A DNA stretch of 55,880 nucleotides, from the NCBI RefSeq assembly GCF_004335005.1, contig NZ_RQRT01000020.1, positions 1 through 55,880 on the forward strand, written 5' to 3'. The DNA comes from Paracoccus nototheniae. Its GTDB lineage: Bacteria > Pseudomonadota > Alphaproteobacteria > Rhodobacterales > Rhodobacteraceae. Each line of letters opens with the position of its first letter. The stretch's first letter is position 1. The notes beneath the pieces were generated by a model that saw only the letters and a program-made list of their open reading frames with translations, did not search any database and was not told the DNA's origin. Of the stretch, positions 1-9,631 are shown piece after piece. The position numbers and the translations under genes are program-made.

Positions 1-2
1 CC

Positions 3-1580
3 TTTGACGATACCGACCTGATCCGCAATGTCGAAGATCTGGAATTCGCCGACCAGACCATCGCCATCGACACGCCGATCGGCATCGACGTGAACCTTGC
101 GCTGGAGGTCGGGGATGCCCCTCTGGCGCTGCCGGCAAGCGGCGCGACGATCGGCCGCGTGACCGCGCAGGGCGTGCCGGGCAGCTTTGCGCTGGCCTCT
201 GGCAGCAGCGCGCTGTTCAGTCTGGCGGGCGACGGGACGCTGGCCCTGACCGGCACCTTGGGCATCAATCAGACCCATCAGCTGGATCTGACCTTTTCGA
301 CCCTGGGGGTCAGCCAGACCGAGCGGCTGCAGGTGCGGACCGGCACCAACAGCGCCGATGCGATCACCGGGTCGACCGGGGATGATCTGGTCTATGGTCT
401 GGGCGGGGTCGATGTGCTGACCGGCGGAACCGGCGACGACGTGCTGTTCGGTCAGGCCGGAAACGACACGCTGAACGGCGGCGACGGGCGCGACATTCTG
501 TCCGGCGGTCGCAACAACGACCAGATCCAGGGCGGCGCGGGGGATGACCTGTTCCTGTATGCCTGGGGCGATGGCAGCGACGTGGTCAACGGCGGCGATG
601 GCGCCGACCGGCTGCGCATCACCGGCACCGCCGGAAACGAGACGCTGACCGCCAGCTGGAACGGCACGACACTGACCGCGCTCAGCGGCACCAGCGCCAT
701 CGTCTCGGTCGAACAGATCGAGGTCGATCTGGCGGGCAGCGCCGACACGCTGGTCTATGCGGCGGGCTCTGCCGGGGTCGTGGTCGATCTGGGGGCGGGC
801 ACCGCCTCGGGCTTTTCCGCGATCGCCAACATCGCCAATGTGCGCAGCGGCAACGGGGCCGACGTGCTGACCGGGAACGATCTGGCCAACAGTCTGAATG
901 CGGGCGGCGGGAACGACTTTTTCGTAGTGCGCACCGACAATGCCAGCGATCTTTACACCGGCGCGGCGGGTTTCGACACGCTGGACCTGTCGGCCTATGC
1001 GACGGATCTGTCGGTCGATCTGTCCTTTGCGACAGCGACGGTGCTGGGAACCGGCGCGACCGCGGCCCTGTCCGACAGGGTCCAGTCGGTCGAGGCGCTG
1101 ATCATGGGTCAGGGCGCCGACCTGGCCTTTGGCACCGCCGCCGCGAACCGCCTGCAAGGGGGGGACGGTAACGACACGCTGAGCGGCGTGAACGGCAACG
1201 ATACGCTGGAAGGCGATCAGGGCAACGACCTGCTGGTCGGCGGCGCGGGTCTGGACGTGCTGACCGGGGGGCTGGGCGATGATGTCTTCGTCTTTGCCAC
1301 GACCACCCACAGCACGCTGGCGGCCTCGGACGTGATCACGGATTTCGGGCAGGCGGGTGCTGCGGGGGGCGATCTCATCGATATCGGCGACATGGCGGGG
1401 CTGACCTTCCTGTTCGTCGGAGAGGCGGGCTTTGCCAGCGGCGGCACCAATCAGGTCCGCATCTTTGATAACGGAACGGACACTTTCGTTCAGATCGATA
1501 CGGACAACGATACCGCAGCAGAGGCGCAGATCCGCCTTCTGGGCCTGCACGATCTGGCGGCATCCGACTTTATCCTGTGA
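3..1580 (+). CDS. RTX calcium-binding secreted protein, 5' partial
   Basis: The reading frame is open from the window edge, so the N-terminus is missing; the GTG at 90 is internal. At least 525 residues remain. Nine-residue GGxGxDxxx calcium-binding repeats lie in two blocks, encoded at about 369-555 (GGTGDDVLFG, AGNDTLNGGDGRD) and about 1150-1295 (GGDGNDTL, GNDLLVGGAGLD). The last ~100 residues resemble the serralysin-type C-terminal domain (DDVFVF, VITDF, DLIDI) and end in a short hydrophobic tail (ASDFIL), as expected for an uncleaved type I secretion signal. The first visible residues (LIRNVEDLEFADQTIAI) match the linker that often separates RTX blocks. The protein is therefore likely exported by a TolC-type ABC secretion system. 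No catalytic domain is visible in this part, so it could be an adhesin, an S-layer-like protein or an enzyme whose catalytic part is upstream. Confidence 0.85.
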   Translation, partial: FDDTDLIRNVEDLEFADQTIAIDTPIGIDVNLALEVGDAPLALPASGATIGRVTAQGVPGSFALASGSSALFSLAGDGTLALTGTLGINQTHQLDLTFSTLGVSQTERLQVRTGTNSADAITGSTGDDLVYGLGGVDVLTGGTGDDVLFGQAGNDTLNGGDGRDILSGGRNNDQIQGGAGDDLFLYAWGDGSDVVNGGDGADRLRITGTAGNETLTASWNGTTLTALSGTSAIVSVEQIEVDLAGSADTLVYAAGSAGVVVDLGAGTASGFSAIANIANVRSGNGADVLTGNDLANSLNAGGGNDFFVVRTDNASDLYTGAAGFDTLDLSAYATDLSVDLSFATATVLGTGATAALSDRVQSVEALIMGQGADLAFGTAAANRLQGGDGNDTLSGVNGNDTLEGDQGNDLLVGGAGLDVLTGGLGDDVFVFATTTHSTLAASDVITDFGQAGAAGGDLIDIGDMAGLTFLFVGEAGFASGGTNQVRIFDNGTDTFVQIDTDNDTAAEAQIRLLGLHDLAASDFIL

Positions 1581-1613
1581 CACCCGCCTTGCGTTCATCA
1601 CCCTGACGAAAAA

Positions 1614-1654
1614 CACCGCCTCATCCCGTGTCGGATGAGGCGGTGCCGGTTTTT
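1614..1654. terminator. Bidirectional rho-independent terminator
   Basis: A perfect 13-bp inverted repeat (CACCGCCTCATCC at 1614-1626, its complement at 1633-1645) encloses a 6-nt loop and is followed by a T run at 1650-1654. An A run just before the left arm becomes a T run on the minus strand. It sits between the RTX gene and the convergent MFS gene and can end transcription from both. Confidence 0.85.
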
Positions 1655-1709
1655 CAGGCAGGACATCGGCGCGGCGGCCTTGTGCCCCCGTGCGGATGGG
1701 CCTGCCGGG

Positions 1710-3041
1710 TTATTCGTCTGTGATCTCCATCTCGCTTCTGCGTGCCATGCGGATCGCGACGATCGTGCAGATCGCACCGGACAGCAGATAGATGCCCGCC
1801 GCCCACAGGCCCAGATAGCTGGCCACCGACAACGCCGTCAGCGGCGCAAAGCCCGCCCCGAACATCCATGACAGCGACGACACCAGCGCCGAGGCCGTAT
1901 AGCGGTTCCGCTTGCCGAACAGCGATGCGATCACGCCCGAACTTTGCCCAAAGCTGAGACCCAGCAGGATAAAGCCCAGAACGATATAGATGGTGGCCCC
2001 CTCGCGCCCTGCGGCCAGCAGCAGCGGGCCGAACAGGGCAAAGGCCCCGATGGCCAGCGCGCCCAGCATCAGCAGACGCTGGCGTCCGATGCCGTCAGCG
2101 ATATAGCCGGATGCGACGATCGAGCCGATCCCCGCCACCGATCCCAGCATCAGCGAATACAGCACCAGCTCGGGCGCGTCGTTCGAATAGAGAAACACCC
2201 AGGACAGCGGAAAGATCGTCACCATGTGGAACATCGCAAAGCTGGCCAGCGGCACGAAGATGCCCAGCACCATGCCCCGCCCGTCCTGCCGCAAAGTCGG
2301 GCGGATGCGCGTGGGGTTCAGCTCGCTGGAGGTCAGCATGGTGTCGAAATCGGGCGAGGCGACGATCCGCAGCCGGGCGAACAGCGCCACGACGTTGATC
2401 GCGAAGGCCACGAAGAACGGATAGCGCCAGCCCCAATCGATGAATTCCTCGGCCGAGACGTTGATCAGCAGATACACATACAGTACCGCCGCGACGAACA
2501 GCCCGATGGGCGCGCCCAGCTGGGGAATCATCGCGTAAAAGCCCCGCTTTTCGCGCGGCACCGACAGGGCCAGCAGCGATGGCAGCCCGTCCCACGCCCC
2601 GCCAAGCGCCAGACCCTGCCCGATGCGCAGTGCCGCCATGATCAGGATCGCCCACCAGCCAAGCGTGTCATAGCTGGGCACCAGCCCCATCGCCACGGTC
2701 GAGGTGCCGAGCAGCAGCAGCGAGGCCGTCAGTTTGGCCTTGCGGCCCACGGCGCGGTCGACGGCCATGAAGATCACCGTGCCGACAGGCCGCGCCACAA
2801 AGGCCAGGGCCAGCAGCACAAAGGATGCCAGCGTCCCCTCGACCGGGCCGAGAAAGCCGAACAGGCGCGCCGGAAAGACCAGAACGCAGGCGATCGAAAA
2901 GACGAAGAAGTCGAAGAATTCCGATGTCCGCCCGATGATCACGCCCACCGCGATATCCGAGGGAGAGACGTGATGGTCGTCCGCATCCTCGCGCGTGTTG
3001 AGACGTGATCCGGCCGATCCGGGTTGAACTGACGCCGCCAT
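1710..3041 (-). CDS. MFS transporter, metabolite:H+ symporter-like
   Basis: A 443-residue, strongly hydrophobic protein with about 12 membrane segments, of the major facilitator superfamily. The first half carries an EFFDFFVFSIA segment in the first helix and a loop 2-3 region followed by DRAVGRKAKL. This resembles the MHS group (shikimate, ketoglutarate and benzoate-type permeases), in which a metabolite enters with a proton. The start is well placed: AGGAGG lies 9 nt before ATG at 3041. The N-terminal ~25 residues are polar and cytoplasmic. The gene stands alone, divergent from cyoA with 249 bp between starts and ending at a shared terminator. Nothing nearby reveals the substrate. Confidence 0.8.
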   Translation of the reverse strand: MAASVQPGSAGSRLNTREDADDHHVSPSDIAVGVIIGRTSEFFDFFVFSIACVLVFPARLFGFLGPVEGTLASFVLLALAFVARPVGTVIFMAVDRAVGRKAKLTASLLLLGTSTVAMGLVPSYDTLGWWAILIMAALRIGQGLALGGAWDGLPSLLALSVPREKRGFYAMIPQLGAPIGLFVAAVLYVYLLINVSAEEFIDWGWRYPFFVAFAINVVALFARLRIVASPDFDTMLTSSELNPTRIRPTLRQDGRGMVLGIFVPLASFAMFHMVTIFPLSWVFLYSNDAPELVLYSLMLGSVAGIGSIVASGYIADGIGRQRLLMLGALAIGAFALFGPLLLAAGREGATIYIVLGFILLGLSFGQSSGVIASLFGKRNRYTASALVSSLSWMFGAGFAPLTALSVASYLGLWAAGIYLLSGAICTIVAIRMARRSEMEITDE

Positions 3042-3290
3042 GACTAGACGCCTCCTGAAAGGAATGGTGCAGCGGTGCCGGGCGCATCGCTGCTTGATTT
3101 TCTGCCTGAAGATCGCATGCCCGCAGGTCCGGGTAAAGGAAATGGGGCGAAATGTCCTAGGTCAACTTGCCGCCTTTCTCATCCGTGGCCTACACAGTAG
3201 GTCATGCGCCGGGCCCGTCAGCCGGAACTGTGATTGCGAATCACCCGATCCCGGCCTGCGGCGCCCCTGATCAAGTATGACGAAGGTATG
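3042..3290. other. Intergenic region between MFS gene and cyoA
   Basis: The 249 bp must hold both divergent promoters. I see a short inverted repeat CCTAC/GTAGG around 3190-3202, but no convincing -35/-10 pair and no FNR-type box (TTGAT-N4-ATCAA). An open frame runs into cyoA from a TTG at 3234. I reject it as the start, because lipoprotein signal and ribosome site both favour the ATG cluster at 3288-3297. Confidence 0.4.
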
Positions 3291-4499
3291 ATGCGGATGT
3301 TCAAGCGAACCCTGTGGCTGCTGCCCCTGATCGTCCTGTCCGCCTGCAAGGCCGAGGTTCTTGCACCGACAGGCGACATCGCCGCGCAACAGCGCGATCT
3401 GCTGGTCTGGGCGACCATGATCATGTTGATCATCATCGTCCCGGTTCTGGTGCTGGTCGTGCTGTTCGCATGGCGCTATCGCGCCCAGAACCGCGATGCC
3501 AGCTATGACCCGGACTGGAGCCATTCGACCAAGCTGGAACTGGTGATCTGGGCGATTCCCGCGCTGATCATCATCGCGCTTGGGGCGATGACCTGGGTCG
3601 GCACGCATCACCTTGACCCCTACCGCCCGATCCAGCGCATCTCGGCCGACCGCCCGCTGGAGGATCAGACCCCGCTGGTGGTCGAGACCGTCTCGCTGGA
3701 CTGGAAATGGCTGTTCATCTATCCCGAACTGGGCGTGGCCAGCGTCAACGAGCTGGTCGTGCCGGTGGATCGTCCGATCGAATTCCGCCTGACCTCGTCG
3801 TCGGTGATGAACGCCTTCTACATCCCCTCGATGGCCGGAATGATCTATTCCATGCCGGGGATGGAGACCAAGCTGCATGGCATCTTCAACGCCGAGGGCA
3901 GCTTTCAGGGCATGTCGTCGCATTATTCCGGTGCCGGTTTCTCGGGCATGCGGTTCAAGGCGAATGCCGTGCAGGCCGACGCGTTCGAAGAATGGGCCGC
4001 CGAGACGCGCGAGGCGGGGGGCGATCTGGACCGCACCGCCTATCTGGATCTGGCGCAGCCTTCCGAGAACGTGCCGCCGCAACGCTTTGGCGCCGTGGAT
4101 GCACAGCTGTTCTCGCGCGTGGTGAACATGTGCGTCGAGGATGGCCGGATCTGCATGGCCGAGATGATGGATCTGGACCGTCAGGGCGGCATCGGTCTGG
4201 CGGGCACCATGAACACCCAATCGCAACAGGTTGCCGAACGCGACATCCGCCGTGGCGAACGCGCGCCCACCTTGGGCTGGCAGCCCTTCTACGTCACCGG
4301 TCTTTGCTCGCCCGCCGAGGAAGATCAGATGCTGACCCTGCGGGCCGATCTGCCGCCGCACCCCTCTGATGCGTCGCCGCTGCGCGGTCATGGCCTGCCG
4401 CATCCCAGCCTTGGTCTGATGGACCGGCTGAGTCCGCAAACCCCGGTGGTCACCGAGCTGTCGCGCCCGTCGCCCGAAGGCGACGCCGACAACCTCTGA
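3291..4499 (+). CDS. cyoA: Cytochrome o ubiquinol oxidase subunit II
   Basis: Subunit II of the bo3 quinol oxidase, about 402 residues. A lipoprotein signal peptide ends in the lipobox LSAC (Cys19), followed by two membrane helices (about residues 33-58 and 75-97) and a periplasmic cupredoxin domain. In that domain the motif around NAFYIPSMAGMIYSMPGM replaces the CuA ligands of cytochrome c oxidases, as expected for a quinol oxidase. It exceeds E. coli CyoA (315) by a C-terminal tail of about 90 residues rich in Pro and Ser, probably disordered. GAAGG at 3282-3286 could serve ATG 3291 or 3297; 3288 is too close. It is the first gene of cyoABCD-SURF1. Confidence 0.93.
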   Translation: MRMFKRTLWLLPLIVLSACKAEVLAPTGDIAAQQRDLLVWATMIMLIIIVPVLVLVVLFAWRYRAQNRDASYDPDWSHSTKLELVIWAIPALIIIALGAMTWVGTHHLDPYRPIQRISADRPLEDQTPLVVETVSLDWKWLFIYPELGVASVNELVVPVDRPIEFRLTSSSVMNAFYIPSMAGMIYSMPGMETKLHGIFNAEGSFQGMSSHYSGAGFSGMRFKANAVQADAFEEWAAETREAGGDLDRTAYLDLAQPSENVPPQRFGAVDAQLFSRVVNMCVEDGRICMAEMMDLDRQGGIGLAGTMNTQSQQVAERDIRRGERAPTLGWQPFYVTGLCSPAEEDQMLTLRADLPPHPSDASPLRGHGLPHPSLGLMDRLSPQTPVVTELSRPSPEGDADNL

Positions 4500-4520
4500 G
4501 ACGAGAGACAGGATACGACA

Positions 4521-6524
4521 ATGGCCACGATCGATCACAGCACGACCTTTCTTTTCGGCCGTCTCAATTTCAGCGCAATCCCCGAAGACCCCATCGTATG
4601 GGCGACCGCCTTCGTGGTCGCCATCGCCGGGGCGGGCCTTCTGGCGGCGCTGACGAAATACAAGCTCTGGGGCTATCTGTGGCACGAGTGGTTCACCTCG
4701 GTGGACCATAAAAAGATCGGCATCATGTACATGGTGCTGGCGATCGTGATGCTGGTGCGCGGCTTTGCCGATGCGGTGATGATGCGGCTACAATCGCTGT
4801 TGGCCTTCAACGGGTCCGAAGGCTATCTGAACGCGCATCACTATGATCAGATCTTCACCGCCCATGGCGTGATCATGATCTTTTTCGTGGCGATGCCGTT
4901 CATCACCGGGCTGATGAACTATCTGGTGCCGTTGCAGATCGGCGCGCGGGACGTGTCGTTTCCGTTCCTGAACAACCTGTCCTTCTGGCTGACCGTCGGC
5001 GGCGCCGTGATCATCATGGCCTCGTTGTTCGTGGGCGAGTTCGCTCAGACCGGCTGGCTGGCCTTTCCGCCGCTGTCGGGCATCGGCTTCAGCCCCTGGG
5101 TGGGCGTCGATTATTACATCTGGGGCCTGCAGGTCGCAGGTGTCGGCACCACGCTTTCGGGCATCAACCTGCTGGTCACCATCATCAAGATGCGCGCGCC
5201 GGGCATGGGTTACATGCGGATGCCGATCTTTACCTGGACGGCCTTGTGCACGAACATCCTGATCGTGGCGTCGTTCCCGGTGCTGACCGTGACGCTGGTC
5301 CTGCTGACGCTGGACCGCTATGTCGGCACCAACTTCTTCACCAGCGAGCTTGGCGGCAACGCCATGATGTATGTGAACCTGATCTGGATCTGGGGCCATC
5401 CCGAGGTTTACATCCTGATCCTGCCGCTGTTCGGCGTCTTCTCCGAGGTGACGGCGACCTTTTCCGGCAAGCGGCTGTTCGGCTATACCTCGATGGTCTA
5501 TGCGACGGTCTGCATCACGGTTCTCAGCTATCTTGTCTGGCTGCACCACTTTTTCACGATGGGATCGGGTGCGTCGGTGAACGCCTTCTTTGGCATCACC
5601 ACGATGATCATCTCGGTGCCTACGGGGGCCAAGCTGTTCAACTGGATCTTTACCATGTACCGGGGCCGCATCCGGTTCGATCTGCCGATGATGTGGACGG
5701 TGGCCTTCATGCTGACCTTTACCGTGGGGGGCATGACGGGTGTTCTGCTGGCCGTGCCGCCTGCAGATTTCGTGCTGCACAACTCGCTGTTTCTGGTCGC
5801 GCATTTCCACAACGTGATCATCGGCGGCGTGCTGTTCGGCCTGTTCGCGGCGATCAACTTCTGGTGGCCCAAGGCCTTCGGGTTCAAGCTGGACGTCTTC
5901 TGGGGCAAGGTCAGCTTCTGGCTGTGGGTCGTGGGCTTCTGGTTCGCCTTCATGCCGCTGTACATCCTTGGCCTGATGGGCGTGACGCGGCGGATGCGGG
6001 TCTTTGACGACCCCGATCTGTGGATCTGGTTCGCGGTGTCCGGTCTGGGCGTGGCGATGGTCGCGGGCGGCATCGCGGCGATGCTGGTGCAGTTCGCCGT
6101 GTCGATCCGGCGGCGCGAGGCGCTGGTTGACGAGACCGGCGATCCCTGGGACGGGCGCACGCTGGAATGGGCGACCTCTTCGCCGCCGCCGGCCTATAAC
6201 TTTGCCTTCACGCCGGTCGTGCATGGTCTGGACGCCTGGAATGACATGAAGCAGGTGGGCCAGTCGCGCCCTCAGGCGACCTATATGGACATCCACATGC
6301 CCCGAAACACGGGCACCGGGGTGATCCTGGGGGGCCTGTCGGTGATCTGCGGCTTTGCGCTGGTCTGGTATATCTGGTGGCTGGCGGCGGCGTCCTTTGT
6401 CGCGCTGATCGCCGTCGCCGTCGCGCATACCTTCAACTATGACCGCGATTTCCACATTCCTGCGGATGAGGTCGCGCGGACCGAGGCCGAACGCGACCGC
6501 CAGCTTGCGGCGCATAGCGCCTGA
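4521..6524 (+). CDS. cyoB: Cytochrome o ubiquinol oxidase subunit I
   Basis: Catalytic, proton-pumping subunit of the haem-copper quinol oxidase, 667 residues, about 15 helices. Every residue I checked aligns with E. coli CyoB at a constant offset of +9: haem b ligands His115 and His430, haem o ligand His428, CuB ligands His293, His342 and His343, and the cross-linking Tyr297 in HPEVY. The D-channel Asp144, Glu295 and K-channel Lys371 are present. So are the quinone-site residues Arg80, Asp84, His107 and Gln110. The enzyme should therefore be a fully functional bo3-type ubiquinol oxidase and not a cytochrome c oxidase. It starts 21 nt after cyoA, with AGGA 7 nt upstream. Confidence 0.97.
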   Translation: MATIDHSTTFLFGRLNFSAIPEDPIVWATAFVVAIAGAGLLAALTKYKLWGYLWHEWFTSVDHKKIGIMYMVLAIVMLVRGFADAVMMRLQSLLAFNGSEGYLNAHHYDQIFTAHGVIMIFFVAMPFITGLMNYLVPLQIGARDVSFPFLNNLSFWLTVGGAVIIMASLFVGEFAQTGWLAFPPLSGIGFSPWVGVDYYIWGLQVAGVGTTLSGINLLVTIIKMRAPGMGYMRMPIFTWTALCTNILIVASFPVLTVTLVLLTLDRYVGTNFFTSELGGNAMMYVNLIWIWGHPEVYILILPLFGVFSEVTATFSGKRLFGYTSMVYATVCITVLSYLVWLHHFFTMGSGASVNAFFGITTMIISVPTGAKLFNWIFTMYRGRIRFDLPMMWTVAFMLTFTVGGMTGVLLAVPPADFVLHNSLFLVAHFHNVIIGGVLFGLFAAINFWWPKAFGFKLDVFWGKVSFWLWVVGFWFAFMPLYILGLMGVTRRMRVFDDPDLWIWFAVSGLGVAMVAGGIAAMLVQFAVSIRRREALVDETGDPWDGRTLEWATSSPPPAYNFAFTPVVHGLDAWNDMKQVGQSRPQATYMDIHMPRNTGTGVILGGLSVICGFALVWYIWWLAAASFVALIAVAVAHTFNYDRDFHIPADEVARTEAERDRQLAAHSA

Positions 6525-6536
6525 TCGGGGGACAAG

Positions 6537-7163
6537 ATGACCACCACCACCACCACCGCAGAAGACAGGGCCGTCCAGTACTGGGACACCGAACCCCATC
6601 ACCACGAGGATGGCGCGTCGACGAATATCGGGTTCTGGATCTACCTGATGAGCGACTGTCTGATGTTCGCGGTCCTTTTCGCCGTGTTCGGGGTTCTGGG
6701 CCAAAGCTATGCCGCAGGCCCCGGCCCGCAGGCCCTGTTCGAGCTGCATCTGGTCGCGATCAACACGGCCTTTCTGCTGCTGTCCTCGTTGACCTTCGGC
6801 TTTGCGATGCTGTCGATGGTCGTGGGGCGGCAGGATCGGACGCTGATGTGGCTGGCGGTCACGCTGGTTCTGGGTCTGTCGTTTCTGGCCGTCGAAATCT
6901 ATGAGTTTCAGCACCTGATCCATCTGGGTGCGGGTCCGCAACGATCCGCCTTCCTGTCGTCGTTTTTCGCGCTGGTCGGCACGCATGGCCTGCATGTGGC
7001 CTTTGGCTGCCTGTGGCTGACCACGCTGATGATCCAGATCCGCCAGCACGGGCTGACCGGGGCGAATATCCGGCGGATGACCTGCCTGTCGATGTTCTGG
7101 CACTTTCTGGACGTGATCTGGATCGGCGTCTTCACCTTTGTCTATTTGCTGGGAATGATCTGA
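6537..7163 (+). CDS. cyoC: Cytochrome o ubiquinol oxidase subunit III
   Basis: A 208-residue membrane protein with five predicted helices, close to the length of E. coli CyoC (204). It opens with a Thr-rich stretch and a His-rich segment (EPHHHEDGAS), then the family segment STNIGFWIYLMSDCLMFAVLFAVF. Later come EFQHLIHLGAGPQRSAFLSSFFALVGTHG and a C-terminal FWHFLDVIWIGVF; the last two blocks are diagnostic of haem-copper oxidase subunit III. It starts 12 nt after cyoB, and its stop codon overlaps the cyoD start (TGATG). Confidence 0.95.
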   Translation: MTTTTTTAEDRAVQYWDTEPHHHEDGASTNIGFWIYLMSDCLMFAVLFAVFGVLGQSYAAGPGPQALFELHLVAINTAFLLLSSLTFGFAMLSMVVGRQDRTLMWLAVTLVLGLSFLAVEIYEFQHLIHLGAGPQRSAFLSSFFALVGTHGLHVAFGCLWLTTLMIQIRQHGLTGANIRRMTCLSMFWHFLDVIWIGVFTFVYLLGMI

Positions 7164-7564
7164 TGGCCGATACCGCACATCCCAAGGCCCCCGCCCACGG
7201 GCATCACGCCGATGGCCATGATCACGGAACCTATCGGTCCTATGCGATCGGCTTTATCCTGTCGGTCATCCTGACGGCGATCCCGTTCGGTCTGGTGATG
7301 GCGGGGGGCTTGGAAAGCCGCCTGCTGACCGGCGGCATCGTGATCGCGGCAGCGGCCATCCAGATCGTCGTGCATATGGTCTTTTTCCTGCATATGAACG
7401 GCCGCTCGGATGATGGCTGGACGATGATGGCGCTGATCTTCACCGCGGTCGTCGTGGTGATCATTCTGGCCGGATCGCTGTGGGTCATGCACAACATGAA
7501 CGCTAATATGATGCCGCAGATGAACCATGACGGCGCACCGCCGGTCACCGGTTTCGGAACCTGA
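7163..7564 (+). CDS. cyoD: Cytochrome o ubiquinol oxidase subunit IV
   Basis: A 133-residue protein with three membrane helices. The N-terminal tail is very His-rich (about eight His in the first 22 residues). The family block HMVFFLHMNGRSDDGWTMM follows the second helix. CyoD helps CuB binding and assembly of subunit I. The ATG at 7163 overlaps the cyoC stop by 1 nt, implying translational coupling. The open frame extends upstream to 7013 inside cyoC, but that part is a shadow. Confidence 0.93.
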   Translation: MADTAHPKAPAHGHHADGHDHGTYRSYAIGFILSVILTAIPFGLVMAGGLESRLLTGGIVIAAAAIQIVVHMVFFLHMNGRSDDGWTMMALIFTAVVVVIILAGSLWVMHNMNANMMPQMNHDGAPPVTGFGT

Positions 7565-7567
7565 GCC

Positions 7568-8272
7568 ATGGCGCGGGGCCGGGGTCCGCTGCGGTGGGGT
7601 ATCCTGCTGCCCGGCGCGGTCCTGTGCCTGATCTTTCTGGGCCTTGGCATCTGGCAGGTTCAGCGGCTGGAATGGAAGCGCGACCTGATCGCCCGAACCG
7701 AGGCTGCGGTGACTGCCGCCCCGGTCCCGGCCCCCGGCCCCGGGGCGGCTGATCAGATCAGCGAATACCGCCGGGTTTCGGTCAACGGTCGGTATCTGTC
7801 ATCCGAGGATACTCTGGTGCGCGCGGTCACCGCGTTCGGGGCCGGATATTGGGTCATGACACCGTTCCGGACCGAACAGGGCTGGCAGCTGCTGGTCAAC
7901 CGGGGCTTTGTCGCGGTGGACCAGATCTCGGCCTATGATCCCGCAGCGACGGATCTGGACCGCACCCTGACCGGCCTGATGCGTGCGCCCCAGACCGACG
8001 GCGCGTTTCTGCGCAGCAACGACCCCGGGGCGGATCGCTGGTTCTCGCGCGATGTTCAGGCGATTGCCGATGCCCGGGGCGTCGGACCGGTCGCGCCGTG
8101 GTTTCTGGATCTGGACCGCATGCCGGACGTCGCCGCCCCGATCGGCGGCCTGACGGTCGTGTCATTCCCGAACAGCCACCTGACCTATGCGCTGACATGG
8201 TTCGCGATGGCCGCCGGGCTGGGTTTCGTTCTGGTCTTCATCCATCGCCACAAGGACGAACCAGAGGCCTGA
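7568..8272 (+). CDS. SURF1 family oxidase assembly protein
   Basis: A 234-residue protein with the SURF1 layout: one helix near the N-terminus (about residues 12-30, followed by LGIWQVQRLEWKRDLI), a periplasmic domain, and a second helix at the C-terminus ending HRHKDEPEA. Signature stretches include EYRRVSVNGRYL, VNRGFV and the late NSHLTYALTWFAMAA. SURF1 proteins aid haem insertion into haem-copper oxidases. Its position 3 nt after cyoD says it serves the bo3 enzyme. It is probably the last gene of the oxidase operon. Confidence 0.9.
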   Translation: MARGRGPLRWGILLPGAVLCLIFLGLGIWQVQRLEWKRDLIARTEAAVTAAPVPAPGPGAADQISEYRRVSVNGRYLSSEDTLVRAVTAFGAGYWVMTPFRTEQGWQLLVNRGFVAVDQISAYDPAATDLDRTLTGLMRAPQTDGAFLRSNDPGADRWFSRDVQAIADARGVGPVAPWFLDLDRMPDVAAPIGGLTVVSFPNSHLTYALTWFAMAAGLGFVLVFIHRHKDEPEA

Positions 8273-8537
8273 GATGCGACGATTGCCGAAGGCGGTTCGG
8301 GCGCCCGGCAAAGGACGACCCGCGCGTCTTGCCACGGCCCTTTTGCAAGCGGTCGGGGATTGTCGGACGTCACCCAGAGCGCCATGGCCGGTCGAGATCA
8401 CCAAGCCGTGTTGATATCGCCCCCCTCAACCTTGGCGCGAGATGCATATCGACCCGTCGTGACGAAAAAAACGGCAGGCCCCCTGAAACCCCAAAATTTA
8501 TCTTTACAGCTGCGCCAGCCCTGTCCATCCTGCCTTA
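8273..8537. other. Intergenic region after the oxidase operon
   Basis: About 265 bp with no supported gene. An open frame running from 8360 into the lacI-family gene has no ribosome site and no similarity before 8585. A weak hairpin (CTTGC...GCAAG near 8328-8351) could end the cyo transcript but lacks a T run. The stretch just before 8538 is AT-rich and probably carries the promoter that the tandem sites downstream control. Confidence 0.4.
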
Positions 8538-8562
8538 TAAACCAGTTTACTAAACCGCTTTA
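8538..8562. promoter_or_regulatory. Two tandem LacI-type operator sites
   Basis: TAAACCAGTTTA (8538-8549) and TAAACCGCTTTA (8551-8562) each differ by one base from the perfect palindrome TAAACCGGTTTA. Their centres are 13 bp apart, and the pair lies 23 bp before the GTG start of the LacI-family gene. A central CG with an even-length palindrome is the usual LacI-family operator form, so autoregulation of the operon is likely. Seen in sequence; binding is inferred. Confidence 0.6.
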
Positions 8563-8584
8563 TAGGATCGGGACGGAGGGTATC

Positions 8585-9631
8585 GTGGCCAATCTGCAGG
8601 ACGTGGCAACGGCTGCGGGCGTGTCGAAGACGACGGTATCGCGCTATCTGAACGGATCGCTGGAGCTGCCCGAGCGGACCGCGACCCTGATCGACACGGC
8701 CATCCGGGCGCTGGATTACACCCCCAATCCCCATGCCAGACGGCTCAGCCTGGGGCGTTCGGATACCATCGCGCTGATCGTTCCCGATATCTCCAGCCCG
8801 TTCTTTGCGGCGCTGGTCGGCGCGGTCGAGGCCGAGGCCAGCGATATGGGTCTGGCGCTGGCGCTTTATGCGACGCTGAATTGCCCCGAGCGGGAGCTGT
8901 CCTATCTGGATCTGGTGCGCAAGGGCCATGCCGATGGGCTGATCTTCATCACCAACCATGCCAGCAGCCCCGACCTGAGCGCCAAGATCAACAGCCTGCC
9001 GCGCTGCGTGGTGGTGGATGAAAACGTGCTGGACACCCATGCGCCCAAGATATTTTGCGACAACCGGCAGGGCGGCTGGCTGGCCGGTCGTCATCTGGCG
9101 CGCGCCGGTCATCGCCATGTCCTGTTCGTGGGCGGCGTCGATCAGATGGTCAGCGGCGAACGCCGATATGCGGGATTCGTCGCCGGCATGACCGAGGTGG
9201 CGGGGGCCGACCTGCGGATCGACCGGTCCTGCGGCCCCTATACCACCGAGGCCGGGCGCGCCGCCGGACGGGCCTTTGCCGCACAATCCCCGGATTTGCG
9301 GCCCACCGCCATCTTTGCCACATCGGACGAGCTGCTGATCGGCCTTTACGAGGTTCTGGGCCAGTCGGGCATCCGGGTGCCCGATCAGGTTTCGGTCATC
9401 GGCTTCGACGATGTCGGCCCCCTGCATCTGTTCGCCCCCGCCGTGACAGCGGTGCGACAGCCGGTCCGCGAACTGGGGCAGCGCGCGCTGCGGCTGCTGA
9501 CGCGGATCGACCCCCAACCCGCAGAAAAGCCCCCGTCAGAGGAGCTGCTGCCTGTCACGCTGATCGAGCGGAACTCCGTTGCGCCGCCGATCCGCCCGTT
9601 CAACCGCAACGCCAACAGCGAGGAATCATGA
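8585..9631 (+). CDS. LacI family transcriptional regulator
   Basis: A 348-residue regulator. Helix-turn-helix at residues 3-22 (NLQDVATAAGVSKTTVSRYL), hinge-helix region including YTPNPHARRL near 45-55, then a periplasmic-binding-protein-like sensor domain (IALIVPDISSPFFAALV, ending VSVIGFDDVGP). The GTG start at 8585 has GGAGG about 5 nt upstream and puts the HTH at the very N-terminus as usual. It overlaps the next gene by ATGA, so regulator and importer are co-transcribed. The tandem palindromes just upstream are probably its own operators. Its effector is probably the imported sugar or a product of it. Confidence 0.92.
   Translation: MANLQDVATAAGVSKTTVSRYLNGSLELPERTATLIDTAIRALDYTPNPHARRLSLGRSDTIALIVPDISSPFFAALVGAVEAEASDMGLALALYATLNCPERELSYLDLVRKGHADGLIFITNHASSPDLSAKINSLPRCVVVDENVLDTHAPKIFCDNRQGGWLAGRHLARAGHRHVLFVGGVDQMVSGERRYAGFVAGMTEVAGADLRIDRSCGPYTTEAGRAAGRAFAAQSPDLRPTAIFATSDELLIGLYEVLGQSGIRVPDQVSVIGFDDVGPLHLFAPAVTAVRQPVRELGQRALRLLTRIDPQPAEKPPSEELLPVTLIERNSVAPPIRPFNRNANSEES

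Noticed and set aside
3234..3290. TTG start extending cyoA by 19 codons
   Set aside because: The extension disrupts the lipoprotein signal peptide and has no ribosome site; GAAGG just before the ATG cluster is better placed.
8360..8584. 75-codon N-terminal extension of LacI-1
   Set aside because: It crosses the tandem operators and displaces the HTH from the N-terminus. GTG 8585 has a good ribosome site.
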